Shown here: positions 34,680-48,498 of the stretch, one piece after another
How the letters are laid out: each line of letters starts with the position of its first letter
Position numbering within the stretch: position 1 is the stretch's first letter
Source: Agrocybe praecox
Lineage: Eukaryota > Basidiomycota > Agaricomycetes > Agaricales > Agrocybaceae
Direction of reading: 5' to 3'
Assembly (NCBI GenBank): GCA_964017145.1
Contig: OZ024846.1
Coordinates: forward strand, 3,718,527 to 3,782,526
Length of the DNA: 64,000 nt
Position numbers and translations under genes: made by a program
Notes under the pieces: generated by a model
Told to the model about the DNA's origin: nothing
Seen by the model: only the letters and a program-made list of their open reading frames with translations
Databases searched by the model: none

Positions 34680-36103
34680 ATGTCGACCATGGTGAATGCC
34701 ATACCTCCCCATATTGCGTCGAAGTGAGTGGTCCATCCTGCTTGAAATACAGTGGTGCTTATGACATGCACATAACATGGTTAGGACGGGGCCGAGGGTC
34801 AGTTCTTCGTTGATATGTATTTGTCCAGTCCGGGGCTCGCTTAACATATGCATTTCCCCACAGATTGTGGGGTATTTATTGCACTGGGGACTATTTGGAG
34901 TATTGTGTACCCAAGTTTGTGAGTCTGAAAAACCCCCGAAACTCATTTTGCCCTCAATATTTGATGCGTCTATCCCATGTGTGTCAGACATGTATCACCT
35001 GGCGTTCCCGAAAGACCCACGACAAAACAAGATCTTCGTCTATTCGATATTTCTACTGGAGGTGACGCAGACGGTTATCATTACGATGACGGCTTTGCAT
35101 GTTTTCGCGGAGGGATTTGGGAACTTCGCCTTTTATAATGCCGTTGACTTGGCATGGTTTAGTGTACCAACTCTGAGCGGCATAAGTAAGTTTACTTGAG
35201 CCAAGTTGTTTGCTTTATCACCCTTATAGCTTACATTTTAGTTGCGTTCCTCGCTGAGATGTTCTATGCCTATCGCATCAAGATGCTTTCGGATTCATAT
35301 GCAATACCTGCTTTAATTACTTCTGTACGTGGACCATCGCTGACTTTCGGGGTGTACCTCACAGATTACACGGTTTTGTCGTAGCTGGCGCTCGTACAGC
35401 TGGGCGGTGCCATCGCATCAGCCATTGTTCTTAAAAAAGCTGCCCTCTTCAGCAATCTGTTGGGACTTCACCTTTCTGTGACAGATGGGGTGAGTCGAGA
35501 CTTAAGTTCCGTCGATGCTAGGAAGCTCACAGTGCTGTCGATTAAGATATGGAATGGTGGAAGTGCGCTTTGTGATATCATCATTGCATACTTTATGACA
35601 TATTTCGTAAGTATGACCTCGTCATAATACGCTCTGAACCACTCATAAATGTAATCAATGATACCCGCAGTTATGGGTGTCGACCTCCGATGGGATGAGG
35701 CAGACTCGAAAGTTCGTTAAACGCGTGATACGACTGGTCATCGAAACCGGAACTGTAACTGGTACGTCCCATTTACAGTCCATTTGAACGCTTATTCAAC
35801 AGTATATACTTTATTTCCCTTTTGATCTCAGCCGCAATTGCCACCTTAAACCTCATCCTAGTACTTCTCCCAAACCAACCAGCATACTACCTCGTCCCAT
35901 CAGAAATACTCGCGAAAGTATATTCTAACTCATTGATGGTGATGCTAAACAGTCGAATGAGGATCGGAGAAGACGTGGGGGGTATTCCGGTGGACGATGA
36001 GCCATTTCAGGATGTCACGAATACCGATATAGTTTTTCGACACAGTATAGTGGATCTCAGCGAGGGTGGGCGCCCGACATCAGCAAGGCTATATGTGATT
36101 TGA
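34680..36103 (+). CDS. DUF6534 multi-pass membrane protein, paralogue 3
   Basis: Nine exons (34680-34723, 34785-34797, 34864-34918, 34988-35185, 35242-35324, 35385-35489, 35547-35606, 35671-35761, 35832-36103) give 306 residues, all with GT-AG introns. Landmarks are MSTMVNAIPPHIAS, YHLAFPKDPRQNKIF, AFLAEMFYAYRIKML, IWNGGSALCDIIIAYFMTYF, IETGTVT and KVYSNSLMVMLNSRMRIG. Exons two to eight match the lengths seen in the other two paralogues, including the 13-base exon, so the family arose by duplication of an intron-containing gene rather than by retrocopying. The C-terminal tail after LNSR is short and unlike those of the other copies. Function unknown. Confidence 0.85.
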
Positions 36104-37106
36104 CAGGATCATGCAGGATGTATCTGGACTGGATACTGTATCGTATCCGTTTAAGATATTTTATATCGCTCTTTCAATATCCACGGGGGGTGGTAAGTAA
36201 AAATACCAAGGTACCTGGTACAGCGTCCTGGTAGTCAAAATGGGTGACCATTCAACATACGTCTTGTAGTAAAGTTAGATGTCGCATTACTCGGACTACA
36301 ACACGACGAGGTGTACTTCCGAGGTATAAGTAAATCCTACAGAAATAGACAGCTCTGATTGTCATCATAGACATTACTGGTCAGTTGTAATGTCTGAGAT
36401 TGAACCCAAGTCTAGGTTACTGAGTAACTTACTCGTAGCCTCCGTTACTTTCGATCAACGAATTATTCATCTTTCAACGAGCGTTTAAAGGACATTCTCC
36501 GACCCAAGGTGGTTGGCCAAGAGTAAGATTCTGCATATAAAACATGGATCTGTTACGGAGTGAGTCTGATAGTGGACGGGGCCAGGCCAGAGAACTAATA
36601 GCACATTGGATAGATGGAAATCACCTTTTTGCAAGAGGGACGATCACTACAGAGTCCCCAGAACATATAAAAAGACCCAGGCGCTAAAGGTCCGACCATA
36701 GTGTCCGACCATAGTTCAAAACACTTAGAAGGAAGATGGCCTCACGATTATCCTTTCACCGAGAACGCCGCAATTCGAACCATACATAATCTCCATCTAG
36801 AACAGGCGGAGAACTTATGAATAAAAGCACGGTTTTCATGATCGAAAACCCAAAGATGGTCACACAAGTAAACAGAATACAGCAGCAGAAAAAGCGGGGC
36901 ATTAAGTGGTTCGAGAAGCGTCACGCAAGTCGAAGAAGAATCATCAGAACACGGAAAGAGCTTGTGGATCACGGAAATCCAAGAGGCGCAGCCAAACAAG
37001 AGGAGACCTCATCACGTTGGAGAAAGCACGAGAAATGGGGAAGGAGCCATCATTGACTATTTGTATTCGAGAAACTTGCGTTTGAAAACGAGCAAGTTGG
37101 GGGATA
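36104..37106. other. Intergenic, nothing recognised
   Basis: The basic open frame at 36817-37056 has no known motif and runs towards the mobile element; it is probably chance. Confidence 0.35.
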
Positions 37107-38317
37107 GATCGAAGGGGGGTAACACGGCGGACAAATGCTTGTCAAGTCCGAATTCGGCGGAGCCTGTCAAGTCATGTGTCAAGTGATTTGTCAATTGCTC
37201 TCGCGGCATCTCATCGAGCCGGTTCAATTTCTCACACGCTATTGAACCGGCGACTTCCCCGACGCGCCAATCCTTTCTTCGATCCTTTCCACATCTACGT
37301 GAATTCGTCAGTTTCTTCTCCTTTCCAAATTACACCACAAATTCATCACATCTACGTGCATACTTACTTCTCTTCCCACTGAATATCATGTTTGCAAGTT
37401 TCCAGTGACACCATTTGGACCGGAAATTTTTCATCGTTGGCGTGTCTCTTCTTTCTCTTCTTGTTAACCTGCCAGAGGCTGGAAACTGAACTGCTTATCG
37501 CCGGGGAAGGACGTTTGGACACCGGAAAGGCTGTAGCGGCTGCGCTGAGTGCAGGTTGAAGAAGCGGAAGGAAGGATTTGGAAATTAGCAAGCAATCAGA
37601 CATTCCAATCGTGTGTGTTAGTCCTGATCTAGTCTCTATTCGTTTCTATTTGTGCCTCTGCCCTCCAAATGTACTGGCTTTTTTTTTTTGCTTTGGTTTT
37701 CAATGGCTTGTATCTTATCTTTCTCATTCAAAGCATGTGTCTCGACTAGTTTCCATTTGTGTATCCCAGAACCGGTGTGTCTGCTCGTTAGTAACTGCTA
37801 TGGAACATGCATGCCGAACCAAGTCTTATCCTCGCGTACTCTGTTCGTGTCGAGAGAAATGCAGCAAGAATACTTACACAAATGATGATAGAGAGATAAT
37901 TTTCGCCCAGATGATTACACCTTCGACCCGGAAAAACAATTGTGCAAAGGACTTCGAGCTTGCGAATCATCAATGCTGGAGCCAATCGAGATGGACTTGG
38001 GGCCGACCGCACTTGCTGCTACCTCGAATACTCATGACAAGCAGTCCTTTCAGGCATTCAATTATGGGCGTAGAGAGTAAGTTTCTCTCTTCGCAATGCT
38101 TGGTTGTACAGCCGATGTCAGGGCATATGGAAAGGGTCAATCGCAACCAATTGCGAGCCGGTTGCCGGTGGATGACCTGCGCGGTCAGTCGAGCCGGTGG
38201 GCGGGCGACCAACGGCTTCATCCAGCCATCAATTTGACAACCAAGTGACGCAGCACTTGACAAGCTCCGACTGAATCGGACTTGACAAGCATTTGTCCGC
38301 CGTGTAATGGATCGAAG
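37107..38317. mobile_element. TIR transposon (hAT/KDZ-like, non-autonomous or decayed) with 8-bp target duplication
   Basis: The 8-base direct repeat GATCGAAG is at 37107-37114 and 38310-38317. Directly inside lie inverted repeats sharing ACACGGCGGACAAATGCTTG and continuing TCAAGTCCGA, together about 90 bases with scattered mismatches, extending to TCAAGT-rich subterminal sequence. The element body is about 1195 bases. Within it an open frame (37578-38237) contains SYPRVLCSCREKC, a Cys-rich segment that recalls zinc-finger starts of fungal transposase-like proteins, but no DDE core is visible. An 8-base duplication fits hAT or KDZ superfamilies. Confidence 0.7.
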
Positions 38318-40583
38318 AAGCGGTTGACACATGTGCATAGTCATTGCTAGTGTAGATGCACCTTAGACGAGAATGAGACACAGGCAGAGGGGGAGAAGGG
38401 AACAATAACGCTCGACAATCGTGTCAAGAAGCCTGTTTGGCCCCACCTATAGCGAAGACTCTCACCCCGGCCTCGTGTATCGTAGCACAATATCCTTGGT
38501 ATCGGAGAACCCCCTCGAAGGCTTCATAAAGCTAATGTGCGTATTACGAAGGGTCATTGGAAGTGAGTCAAAGGACTCATGGAATCACGGATGGGGAGTC
38601 GGTTCGGGGTGTAATCGATTTTGCCGTGTTAGGTGCTGGTGGATGAAGATCATTTTGTATGAGGTTGAATGGGTCACTAGCACTACCCGCTTGAGAATTG
38701 GAGGCAGGTCCTAGTGCTAGACCGAACTGCGAAGAAGGCCATTAACTCTTAGACTCTTGGCTACCAGAAGTTTACTGTAGAGTATCAAAGAGAGTACGCA
38801 GCATGGACAGATGCATGCATGCATGCATGTGTATGCCTTGGGATTCGACTCCGAAGGCAAATATTAGAATTCGGCGCTTCTCGCAAGGCATGCGGTACTA
38901 ATTAAGGCGGCCGACACGGCCGATTTGTCCGATAGAAGTGGGTGATTACAGAGATCTAATCTAATCTTATCTAAGTCTGTATATTTGGTAATTCCGCTAT
39001 TTATTTACTTACTGCACGCCGGCGATCACAATTCCGCGAGCTCCGCGCACTTAACGGAGAAATAACAATAAAAATAAATAACTTACGAGAAATGAGAATT
39101 CCAACAGTTTACGCAGGTCTAACCAAGGTGAATACTGAAATTTTGACTGCCATTGATGTTCACGTTGGCAACAGAGGTGCCGTTAAGAATTTTAGCAATG
39201 TAACGTATTATACAGAACGATACAAAATGACTGGAGAAACTTAAAACGACAATTCGAGCACAAATAAACTTAGTTCGTACAAGCTCTCTCGAAATTCAAA
39301 GCCAAATTCCATCGAAGTTCTATCCTGGCGCGGTGTGTAGCTAACCATTGAACTTTCCTAATGGCACTAATGTCCCCCTAAAATACCAATATATGCCTGA
39401 CAACCTTCTTGGACGTCCAGAAAGGCCGGGACGTCAAGGAATTGCTGAAGCGAGGGACACTAGAAGGAACGTTGAATTCACACTGGAGTGGCGATGATAA
39501 TGATAATTCTTGTCGAATTGCTATATATGCTTCGTCTGAAATGTATGTATGTATGAAGCGATGGCATAGTACGCCAGCTTGTGAACTATAATGTATGTAA
39601 TGTCTTGAAAGAACAGGTACATATATATATATACATTGTATCATTTAAAAATTGAATACGTACATCACGGTGTATTGGGTTGACACCGGATAATGGAGAG
39701 AGAAATGAAGACAGAAAAAATCTAGGTACAACAACAGCAGAGCGAGGGAGTTGGGATACAGCTACAAGTACAAGTACAATTTGAGTGACAACATTGACGA
39801 TAATAATACCAAGGGATGTGTAAGAAAGATCTTCCCTTGAGAAAAAGGAAATCAGGAGGCACTGTTGCGTGCGCGGGCTGAGAGGTGATAGGTTGATATT
39901 TAGTTGATTGTGAGCGGCGGTGTCCAGCGGGTCGAGTCGAGTCGAGACCCATCTATCCGAATGTATGCTGTAGAAGGGATCTGAGAGCAGAAAGCAAAAG
40001 AAAGGAGGGACAACGGTTGGGTCATGGAAATAAATCCTAGAAGAGAAGAGAAGAGAAGGAAAGGAAGAAAAGAAAAGCAGAGCGAATAAGGAGCGTGTGT
40101 GCGTGTTTGCGCGCGCGTGGGGTCGCAGTGCGGTGAAAAAAATAGAATAGAGAGAAAAGCTAGGCTAAGCTAAGCTAAGCCGGGGTGTCGGGCCGAAAAA
40201 TCAGAGCCACATGACGAAGGAATAACGATTAAATAAAGGCAAGAAGACGTCGAAATTCTGATGGGAAAAGAAAAATAGATGAGGAGATAGAGCGTTGGAG
40301 ATGAATTTAGTTGGACCGGTTCTCTAGTTGGATAACTGGAATGGAACAAGGGCGTTTGATGTGTGATGCCCCAGTCAGATATAGAAAGGCAAAAAAGAAC
40401 AGAAGAGAGAGAAAAACAAGAAATGCAACAGGATCCACATACATACAACAATAATGAAATCCGGAGAGAGGATCCAAATCGATTGGGGAGGGGAACAGGC
40501 GATAAGATGTGATGAAAGGAATTGATTTTGAGTCCAGACACGGGAAAACTTGGGCCAAGGGTCGGGGATATTAAAGCCCGGAG
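38318..40583. other. Gene-poor DNA downstream of the HMG-box gene
   Basis: Contains a short (TGCA)n run at about 38813-38829 and a TA-rich run near 39621-39635. From about 39950 to 40583 it is purine-rich and likely 3' untranslated or terminator sequence of the HMG-box gene. No coding exon recognised. Confidence 0.4.
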
Positions 40584-42098
40584 TTACATGGCATATTGTG
40601 GGAGTGAAGACATATACGCTGTGAAATCGAGGGATAGGTGGGAAAGAGGAACGCTAGCGTCTTGATGAGCGTGGGCGTGAGCGCCGAATGCGTCTGCGTA
40701 CATTGAATCCGAGCCGCCGAATGACATGCCGATGCCGTTATCGCACATACTAGCCTGGGCTGGTCCGCACCCTTGGTCGTACAAGGGAAATTGTCCTGAA
40801 ACACCGTCAAATGACGCCGCTTTCTGGTCGTAGTTCTCGAAAAACCCGTTATAGGAGGGGCTAGGAGGTAGGCTCGTGGGAGTTGGGCTGGGCATAAAGT
40901 TGGGGGTAGAAGGAGAAAGCGTAAGAGGGCTGGAAACCCAGTCATCCATGAACGAGGTGTTGATAGTGAGCGGAGTATTGTAGTTATCGCTGAAGGGGTC
41001 GGTTTCCTGACCAGACAAGGGATCCAAGTCGTAATTTGGTAGGGGCGTAGTTGAATTGCTGAAGGAAAAATCGTCGAAGGTCTGATACAAAGAGCGACGT
41101 CAGGAACTGAATACGAAAAATATAAAATGAGCATACAAAGAGTGGTTGCTCCTCCTTGAACGTGGGGATGGGAGAGTGAACTTGTTCAATGAAAGCGAAA
41201 TTATTTTGCAGACCGTCGGCGGGCGTGGAACTGCGACTGGGACGAGCACTAGAAGAACGGGGCTTACAGGGGCTTGAAGCCACATGTTGCAAGAATGATT
41301 GACCTTGCTTCGACCTTTCAGTATCCGGAATTGGCGCGGACGACGAGCGACGAAACGCGCGCTCGGTGATTGGCGCTTCGAAGCGGGTGACGATCTCGGG
41401 GACGTGATGTTTGTCGAATTCGTGAATTGCCGCATTGAGTTCATCGCCCTTCTTCCCTTCCACCAGAAGCTGCGCTATCTTCGTACATCGTTTCATATCC
41501 TTTGGTTCCACCTCTCGTACCTTGCGTTTCTCTGACGCCGCCCCTTTAGTTTTCGTCTGCATAGGCCGGAATGCGTACTTGGGGAACTTGCGCTTGTGCT
41601 CGTCGAGTGCCTGCTTTGCCTTGAGATGCCACACCTGACGCTCCTCCTCCGGCAGACTCTGCCATGTCAGTCCAATAATCTTCGATAATGTCGAGTGGTT
41701 AGTTTCAACAGCGGTGGAGACATGCTGACTCTTGATGAAAGATGATCGGAAGAGAATGAAAGCGTTAGGAGGACGAGGAATATGGTTCTCAGGCTTCTTC
41801 TTCGAGTGAGGTTGTTTGCGCGGCGAGTTTGCTTCAGCGGTCGGTGGGAACATAACAAACTCGGTCGGCGGAGCGCAAACAAGGGGAGGCATATCATCTG
41901 AGAACGTGGAGTAGGACATGTTATCGGCGAAGGAGATATCCGTAAATGTCGTTGTGGGCTCAGGCTGAGACGCCCACACAAACTGATTGCCTGTAGGCGC
42001 TGAGGTGTCAATACGGTTCTCGCAAGCAAATATGGGACCGATGTTATCACACCTGTCGAATCTGAGCACTTTGGCGCTTTTGACCTCTCTGCGGGCAT
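40584..42098 (-). CDS. HMG-box transcription factor (MATA/ROX1-type box)
   Basis: Three exons (42098-42053, 41999-41137, 41081-40584) give 468 residues. The short first exon MPAERSKAPKCSDST joins to APTGNQFVWASQ through a consensus intron; this start was chosen because it removes an implausible basic N-terminus of the longer frame. The HMG box lies at about 88-160: HIPRPPNAFILFRSSF, LSKIIGLTWQSLPEEER and KQALDEHKRKFPKYAFRP, the sequence-specific class seen in fungal mating-type and pheromone-response regulators such as Prf1. It is preceded by a basic SKKKP patch. The C-terminal half is Ser/Pro-rich with short acidic and aromatic stretches, plausible activation regions. It binds DNA in the nucleus, target genes unknown. 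It stands alone between gene-poor regions, so nothing here links it to a mating locus. Confidence 0.88.
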
Positions 42099-45000
42099 AA
42101 CTTGAACTGATAATAAACTTTGGGCGATTGAAAAGACGGAGCGGTGAGCGTATGAAGCAGGGAACGCAACGGAGAATATTTGGGGGAGAAATAGGCAAAC
42201 GGGGGCGTGGATAAGAAAGGTATCGCGAATACATCCACGAGGCCGTAAGGCCGTCTTATAAGGACGCCTTTGGACAGTGAACAGCCGAAACTCCCAGCTC
42301 AGGATCGGGGAACAGATCTGTCCGGACAAACTTAAAAAGGCAATTAAGAACCGAGTACCTGAATTTTTGCTTTCGTCCACTGAAATAAGCCTTGTAAGCA
42401 CGAGAGAGACAATCAGCCCTGGATATAAACATTGCGGTACAAGAATACCAAGACAGATTAAGTCCATTGTTTACTAAATGAAAGAAAATTCATGATTAAT
42501 CTTCAAGAAATTATCTTCCTAAATAGGAAATATTATTTGGTTCCGCTTGGTGGATGATAAGCGAAAAACTCATGATCGATGAGAACGTGGGGGAGGAAAC
42601 TTGAAAGCGTATCGCGACTCTCTGGTACACGATGCACAACTCGAGGCCCTGCGCGCCGCTTCTTTAACCCGCTGCAACTCTTATTTTGCAACGAGGCGGG
42701 GTCGGGAAGCTTAGGAACATGTATATCCGCCTATTAACTAGCCACTGGTCTCGGGAATTCGCAGGCGCTGACATGCGAACTAGCGTACGCGCTACCGAAA
42801 CCGTCCAGAATCTATACGCCATCAGCCCCCAGAAATCCTTTTGCTTCATTTCCGCCTTGTGCGGTCCGCTACTTCAAATAACCCTGCTCATTGTTCGGTG
42901 TTGGGCTGAACTAGCGTGCTCTACTCCATTGTACACTACGGTGCAATCGCGCTCACTATCATTGTGGCTTTATACAATGATAGTCTCAACTGACATACAG
43001 TTGCATATATATAATAGAGGCGGGCTCTGGGCATCCCATACGGATCTCGCATAGATTTCCCATCGATGCCGATACCCCATATTTGTATGTCCATCATTTT
43101 TTCTATAAAACCTCCATCCGGAAGGTGGGCAGGTACGGTATAGGATGACATTATGTTCTGGATCATTTCTTTCAGAAAGTACAACACTCCCATCTCCTAG
43201 CGGTTGAGGCAAGCCTTGACAACCGTATATGTTTTTCTCCGCATGATTTCCTTTGCTGGATAGGCGTCCTTGATTCCTTTCCATTCCCTTTGAAGGGCAT
43301 ATAGGAACGTATCTAAGGGTCCTTGTGTAAAGGATACACAAGAACCTCCTTTTACGAGCTAATAGAAATGCGATATACCTACAACGATAAATAGTGTTCT
43401 AAAATTTGCACCGTGTACAAAAATTCGAGTATCATATATCCTTTCTAAGTCCTAAGCAACCACTGAGCGCAGGACTCCCCCCGCGCTGATATCCTTCAAT
43501 ATGTCTACACTGACCATCCTCTTCGAAATACGACTCACCATTCACTTTAATCGTGCATGCTCGTAGTGGGTAATGACTTGTACGGTCATGTACTACGAGT
43601 AAAAGCTGCCGTCGCAGACTTCTCTCGCTTAATGTTAATCATGATCAGATAAACCAGCCGGGTCCCCATCGGGCGATCGAGCGAGTTCTTCGACGCCCAT
43701 ACATATACATATCTAGGCGACGGAATGCATGACTCGCAATCTTTCTCCACCTACGCACGCCGATAGCAGATCATCATTCTAAGTATAGTAACTTGTCCCT
43801 ACTCATTGATGATGCGCCTAATGTGTGCGATCAGCTGCAGGACTCCCTCCATTGCGTTCCGGACGTCTGTAAATGCCCACGTCAGTCAATTATTTTTCCG
43901 GAGGGAAGAGTCTTTTCTTATAATAATATATTGGACGTGCATACTGTAGGGTATGTACAGTGACTGCCGAGACCAATGATATTTCTTTCATTGCCGAGTG
44001 TATAGTGAACATTAGATATCAGGTGCCCTGGTGTCATCTGCGCAGAGCGTTCGCAGAGGCTGACGATGATGAGAATACTTGAAGGCTTTTTTGATGATTT
44101 ATTTCAAGCTGTCCAGAATTTATTGTTTCGTTATCTCCTTGAGATTAGATTCTTTGCGCAGTCCGTATGGGCGTGTAATAGGTGTCCGTCCTTGCTCCTG
44201 TACTGAGGTCAATACTTCCTATATTTCTTGCTGAAGATACGTATGTAAATGAATGTCAAGCTTGTAGACTATGGAGAATCGACGATACAGCTTGCTCGAT
44301 TTTTATGGTATGTGATATTGGTGACTGAGGGCACAATGAGACTGCCATATACGAACGTCGGCCAGCGGTGTGGATCCTCGTGATGCGATGCGATACGTGG
44401 TTCCGCACGCGCAGAACCTCGAGTTCAATAGCGCTTAATACCCTCGGAACCCGCACTGCATCAAGTATATATTATCTCCATGATTTTATTTATAATCTAA
44501 CGATCCATATTCAATGATCAAACGTGCAGCTCTTAGTTGTGCATACTCGTATATTGACCCAGTTACCCCAACGCAACGTGCTATGCTACGCTACGAGTCG
44601 CATTGTTCGTAGGTGCCAGTGATGTTTAGGTGATGAAATGATTTCCAGAACTCGTGGAAATGGAATTGAGGAATAACATGGCGAACTCGACTTGGATGAC
44701 GTCGCGGCGTCGGGAACGTTTTGAATAACGGTATTAAACCCATGGGTGTCGGGCATATGTTAATTGTCCCTGAGGGTCGGGGCTCGTTAATGAGCTCGGT
44801 AGTCGGTACACCATCCTTCCTGCTCCGGGCGCTGCAGAAATACTTAATGGGAATTTTTGCGATTTATTTTCTGCCTCGTTGTAGAAGCAACCCAACATTG
44901 GGGGAGGGCAAGTCGTATGAGACTGGGTAGATCGCAGCCCAATGAGAAAGAAACTTTAATAAAATTGAGAAGTGGTGATTATGGTAATGATGCCTCGCGT

Positions 45001-48000
45001 TGAGCCCATGGTTGGTACAATGTTAAGTCCATAAGAGGAGGGTGACCACGTCTGTACTCGTACGTATACTCGATCCCTGGAGGCTGGGCATGTTCAACAC
45101 CACCAAATGATCTGCAAGATTAGCGCGCATAATATTAATAAATAACCTATTATCTGCTACAGAGTGACTGGCGGGATGCGTCATAATTGATTGATTTGCA
45201 AGGCAACGGACAACTGACAACCGCCAACGTGCGATTGGTCCGACTATTCCCATGGGCGGATCATTCGCCGACGCTTGATATTTAAAGGCAGCCTGAGAGA
45301 AAACACGAGGCTACCGACGCCTAGCGGGGTATGCCCGAATGTTGGTGAATGACTCGCTTTTTTCTGTTCGGTGCTAAAGTGCAACATCAATGATCATACC
45401 GAGGAAATTAAAATTAGCACATAGTGTGAAACGAGGTTAGAAGGTGTGTGTGCACACTGATGCTTGTACACCAGGTACGTAATATTTGGGTTGAGTTTCG
45501 CTTTGTTCTTTTTGAAAGGCAGGAATATATGGATGACTAGGGTCACTATTTAGGGGATCTTTATCGTTTTGGCAATACTACGTTAAATTTAGTTTAAAAA
45601 TAGACATCGCCTCTAGCGCTGTACCGTATTGACGGGCTGCGTGCCGAAATCAATTATTGTCAGCGCCCCTCGGCGGGTAGGTACTTCAACGGAATACAAG
45701 GGAGAATCACAAGTACATGTGTCGAGGCGCATGAGTCTCTATATGTTTTGTGTACATCGGGTACGCAGACCGATTATCATACAGCTCCACGTCCGCCTCG
45801 TCAGAATGGGAGAACACTGAGTTTTAAATGTGTACAGGTCGATTTACAAGCTTACGCACTCATTCAACTTGGATGGATACAAAATCTTGTTTAAGGCGTT
45901 GGTAGTGTGGTAGATATAAGCTTTGGCTCCTGACTGATGGGGACGTCCAATAGTCTTTATTGCGTTCATGGGGTCCGTAACTTTGGAAAGGGTCCCATAT
46001 GTACCCACCGAAACCTTTGAAAGTTCCTTTTTTTTCTCTACAGCTCCCACAGTCCACGAGAAAGGACATGATAATATCCGGTAATTGATAAGACTAATGA
46101 ATAATAGACAAATACGGATATGAGCAATGCCGTTTGTACATCGAAAACTCCGCCAGCGAAATTAAACACCGTGGTAATCACGGAAATAATCATGAGTGGG
46201 TATTATTTGGTCGTACATGAAAACAACGAGGACCTCATTAGCGTCGATCAGTATGGCGTACGTGGTTCGATGAATAAGAGTTCATTATTTACTTGGACCT
46301 AGATTTCCAAAATCCAGAGCTACGAGGGATGTCACTATGTACTTATCGAATCATTCCAGCATCCTCATTATGCCATTATATGAGTCAGATTCTGTGCGCC
46401 GAAGTTCGCACTACGAGACGAAACCAACACTGACTCTATCAGATTACTGGAGAGAAGGTTAACCTTACATCCTCGATTGACGTGCGCGCACACATCGCAC
46501 GTGTATGTGGCTTATGATTATCGAGAAATTTCCTCAATCAGCAGAAGCACTCCACGGTTGTAATTAGCTCAAGAGTCATCGAGGTAAAAGGCGCCGTTGT
46601 CCAGGCAAACGATGGGAAAAACAAAGGTCATTAGATATCCATCAGTCCGAGCTTCTGGTTCCATCGATATGTGGATGTTGTTATTAGAATACAAACCAAA
46701 AAGAGTCAGGTGATTTCGAAAAGGTAATTCTGTCATCCTACTTTGGAGCTCGGAGTTTTGTTAATGTTTACTGATTTCCTTCTGAATCGATAAGATTACA
46801 AAAAAAGGAAATAAGGGCAAAAAATCAAAGTGCGTATATGAACGCATTCTTGGCGGGCACATACATGCAGAATTTTTGGGGCGATCGCAATGCCGTCAGC
46901 GTAGAAATTAAAGAGCAATTTGTAAGTGGAACTTCATCGATAATCGTCCATTTAATCAATAAATAATTTTGCGGTATGGCTCCAATAAGCCATATCCTTT
47001 ATTCTGAATTCTATCGTACAGAAGTTACTAATTCGTCCAAATTGTAAGTTCTTCAAATAGACCGGACCGCCTTTCCCATACCCGATCCGTCTTCTAACAG
47101 AACATGTTTAGAGCAAGGTTAGAGCATTGGTAGAGCATAAAGATTATAATTATCGTCTGCAAAAGCCAATGCATCATAATGCCTGGTATTAGTAGGAAGC
47201 TATGACCTGTATTTTCAAAGGTACCCTCGCTGATGCCAGATACCTGTTCGATTTGCACACACCGAAATTTTCGGTCCCGCAGGAGAACCGAACATCGACT
47301 TGGCAGGATCACATGGTTGAACTGAGCTGAGCGCTAAAGAATTGAAATATGCTTAGCGCTGAGGCATTTTCATGTTCCCAATCATTCCAATGCGACACTC
47401 TGGAGAGACTGGTCGGTTCGGAACGATCCCTCTCCTTCTCCCTTCTCTGTTTTTGCATACGGCTTTGATCGTGTTCACGATCGGATCCTCGTTCCTGAGT
47501 CCTGATTCCTGAATATATGGTCACCCACCTAATAGAGCCCACTAATAATCCCGTTCAATTTCTTTATCCATGGTCATACACGCGCTGAATTATGTACTTT
47601 CCCTTGCACAGCCGTCCTGCGTGAATTAATCCATCATAAATTGGCGCCTGCCTTGACGTCCATGACATATGGGGGCGTTTGTTGTTGATCCCTTTGAAAG
47701 TCGAACAAAGAGATTGGGATATTTTGGGATGTCTGTCGATGTTGATGGGCATATCAATAAGTAATAGGGAATTTAACGAAAGAAGGGTCCACATCGCTTT
47801 CTATACGCGCCAAGGTACATATGTACTTGAATTTGTTCCACCGACAAAGAGACTCCCTTGTCAATACCCCCCCCCCCAGTGTATTTACTTTTTGACATTC
47901 ATGGACCTTGTAAGTCTCGCTACACACATCTCAAACACATGTTCCTTACAATGTCATCTTATTGCTATTGGGGTATTGACTCTTAAACAAATTTGAAGCA

Positions 48001-48498
48001 TGTCCACATATGCCATGCGCGTGAGTACAATCCCATATCAAAACACTTGGCTGAAATCCCTTAACACGATATCAAAAACTTGGGCAGTGCAATTACAGTC
48101 AGAATTAGATTTGATTTCAACGATAAGACACTACGATTACATATATACAGCGCCTACAAGATACAAAAGCGATACAGTACAGTACATTAGTAGAACGTCC
48201 AATATACAAATATGAGCAAAAAAGAAAAAGGGAGGAGTTGATGATAGGTACATGGAAGTCGATATGAGCGGAGCTAAGGGCGATGATGATAATGAGCAAA
48301 GGGATGTGGATGAGGAATAATTAGTTAGTTCAAAAGACAAGACGAGAAAGAAGCAAAAGGAAGTAGTAGATCGTGGAAGTCGAGGACGTCGATAAGGATG
48401 ATGATGATGATAAGGAAGTGGAAAGAAAGGGAGTTCCAGATGAAATAGTCCGTCCGACAAAAGACGAGGAAGAAAAGGTACTTCGCTGCCTAGCTAGG
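42099..48498. other. 6.4 kb gene desert
   Basis: Only short open frames without family similarity or matching splice patterns were found. A perfect 8-base hairpin (CTTGTGTA to TACACAAG) lies at about 43320-43340, and a run of 10 C bases at about 47868-47877. Base composition is AT-richer than the gene blocks. It may be relic transposon DNA too decayed to name. The left end is the promoter of the HMG-box gene and the right end (from about 48120) is probably the 3' region of the SLM1-like gene. Confidence 0.4.

Noticed and set aside
37578..38237. 219-codon open frame as a host gene
   Set aside because: It lies wholly inside the TIR element, has low-complexity hydrophobic start and overlaps the right inverted repeat.
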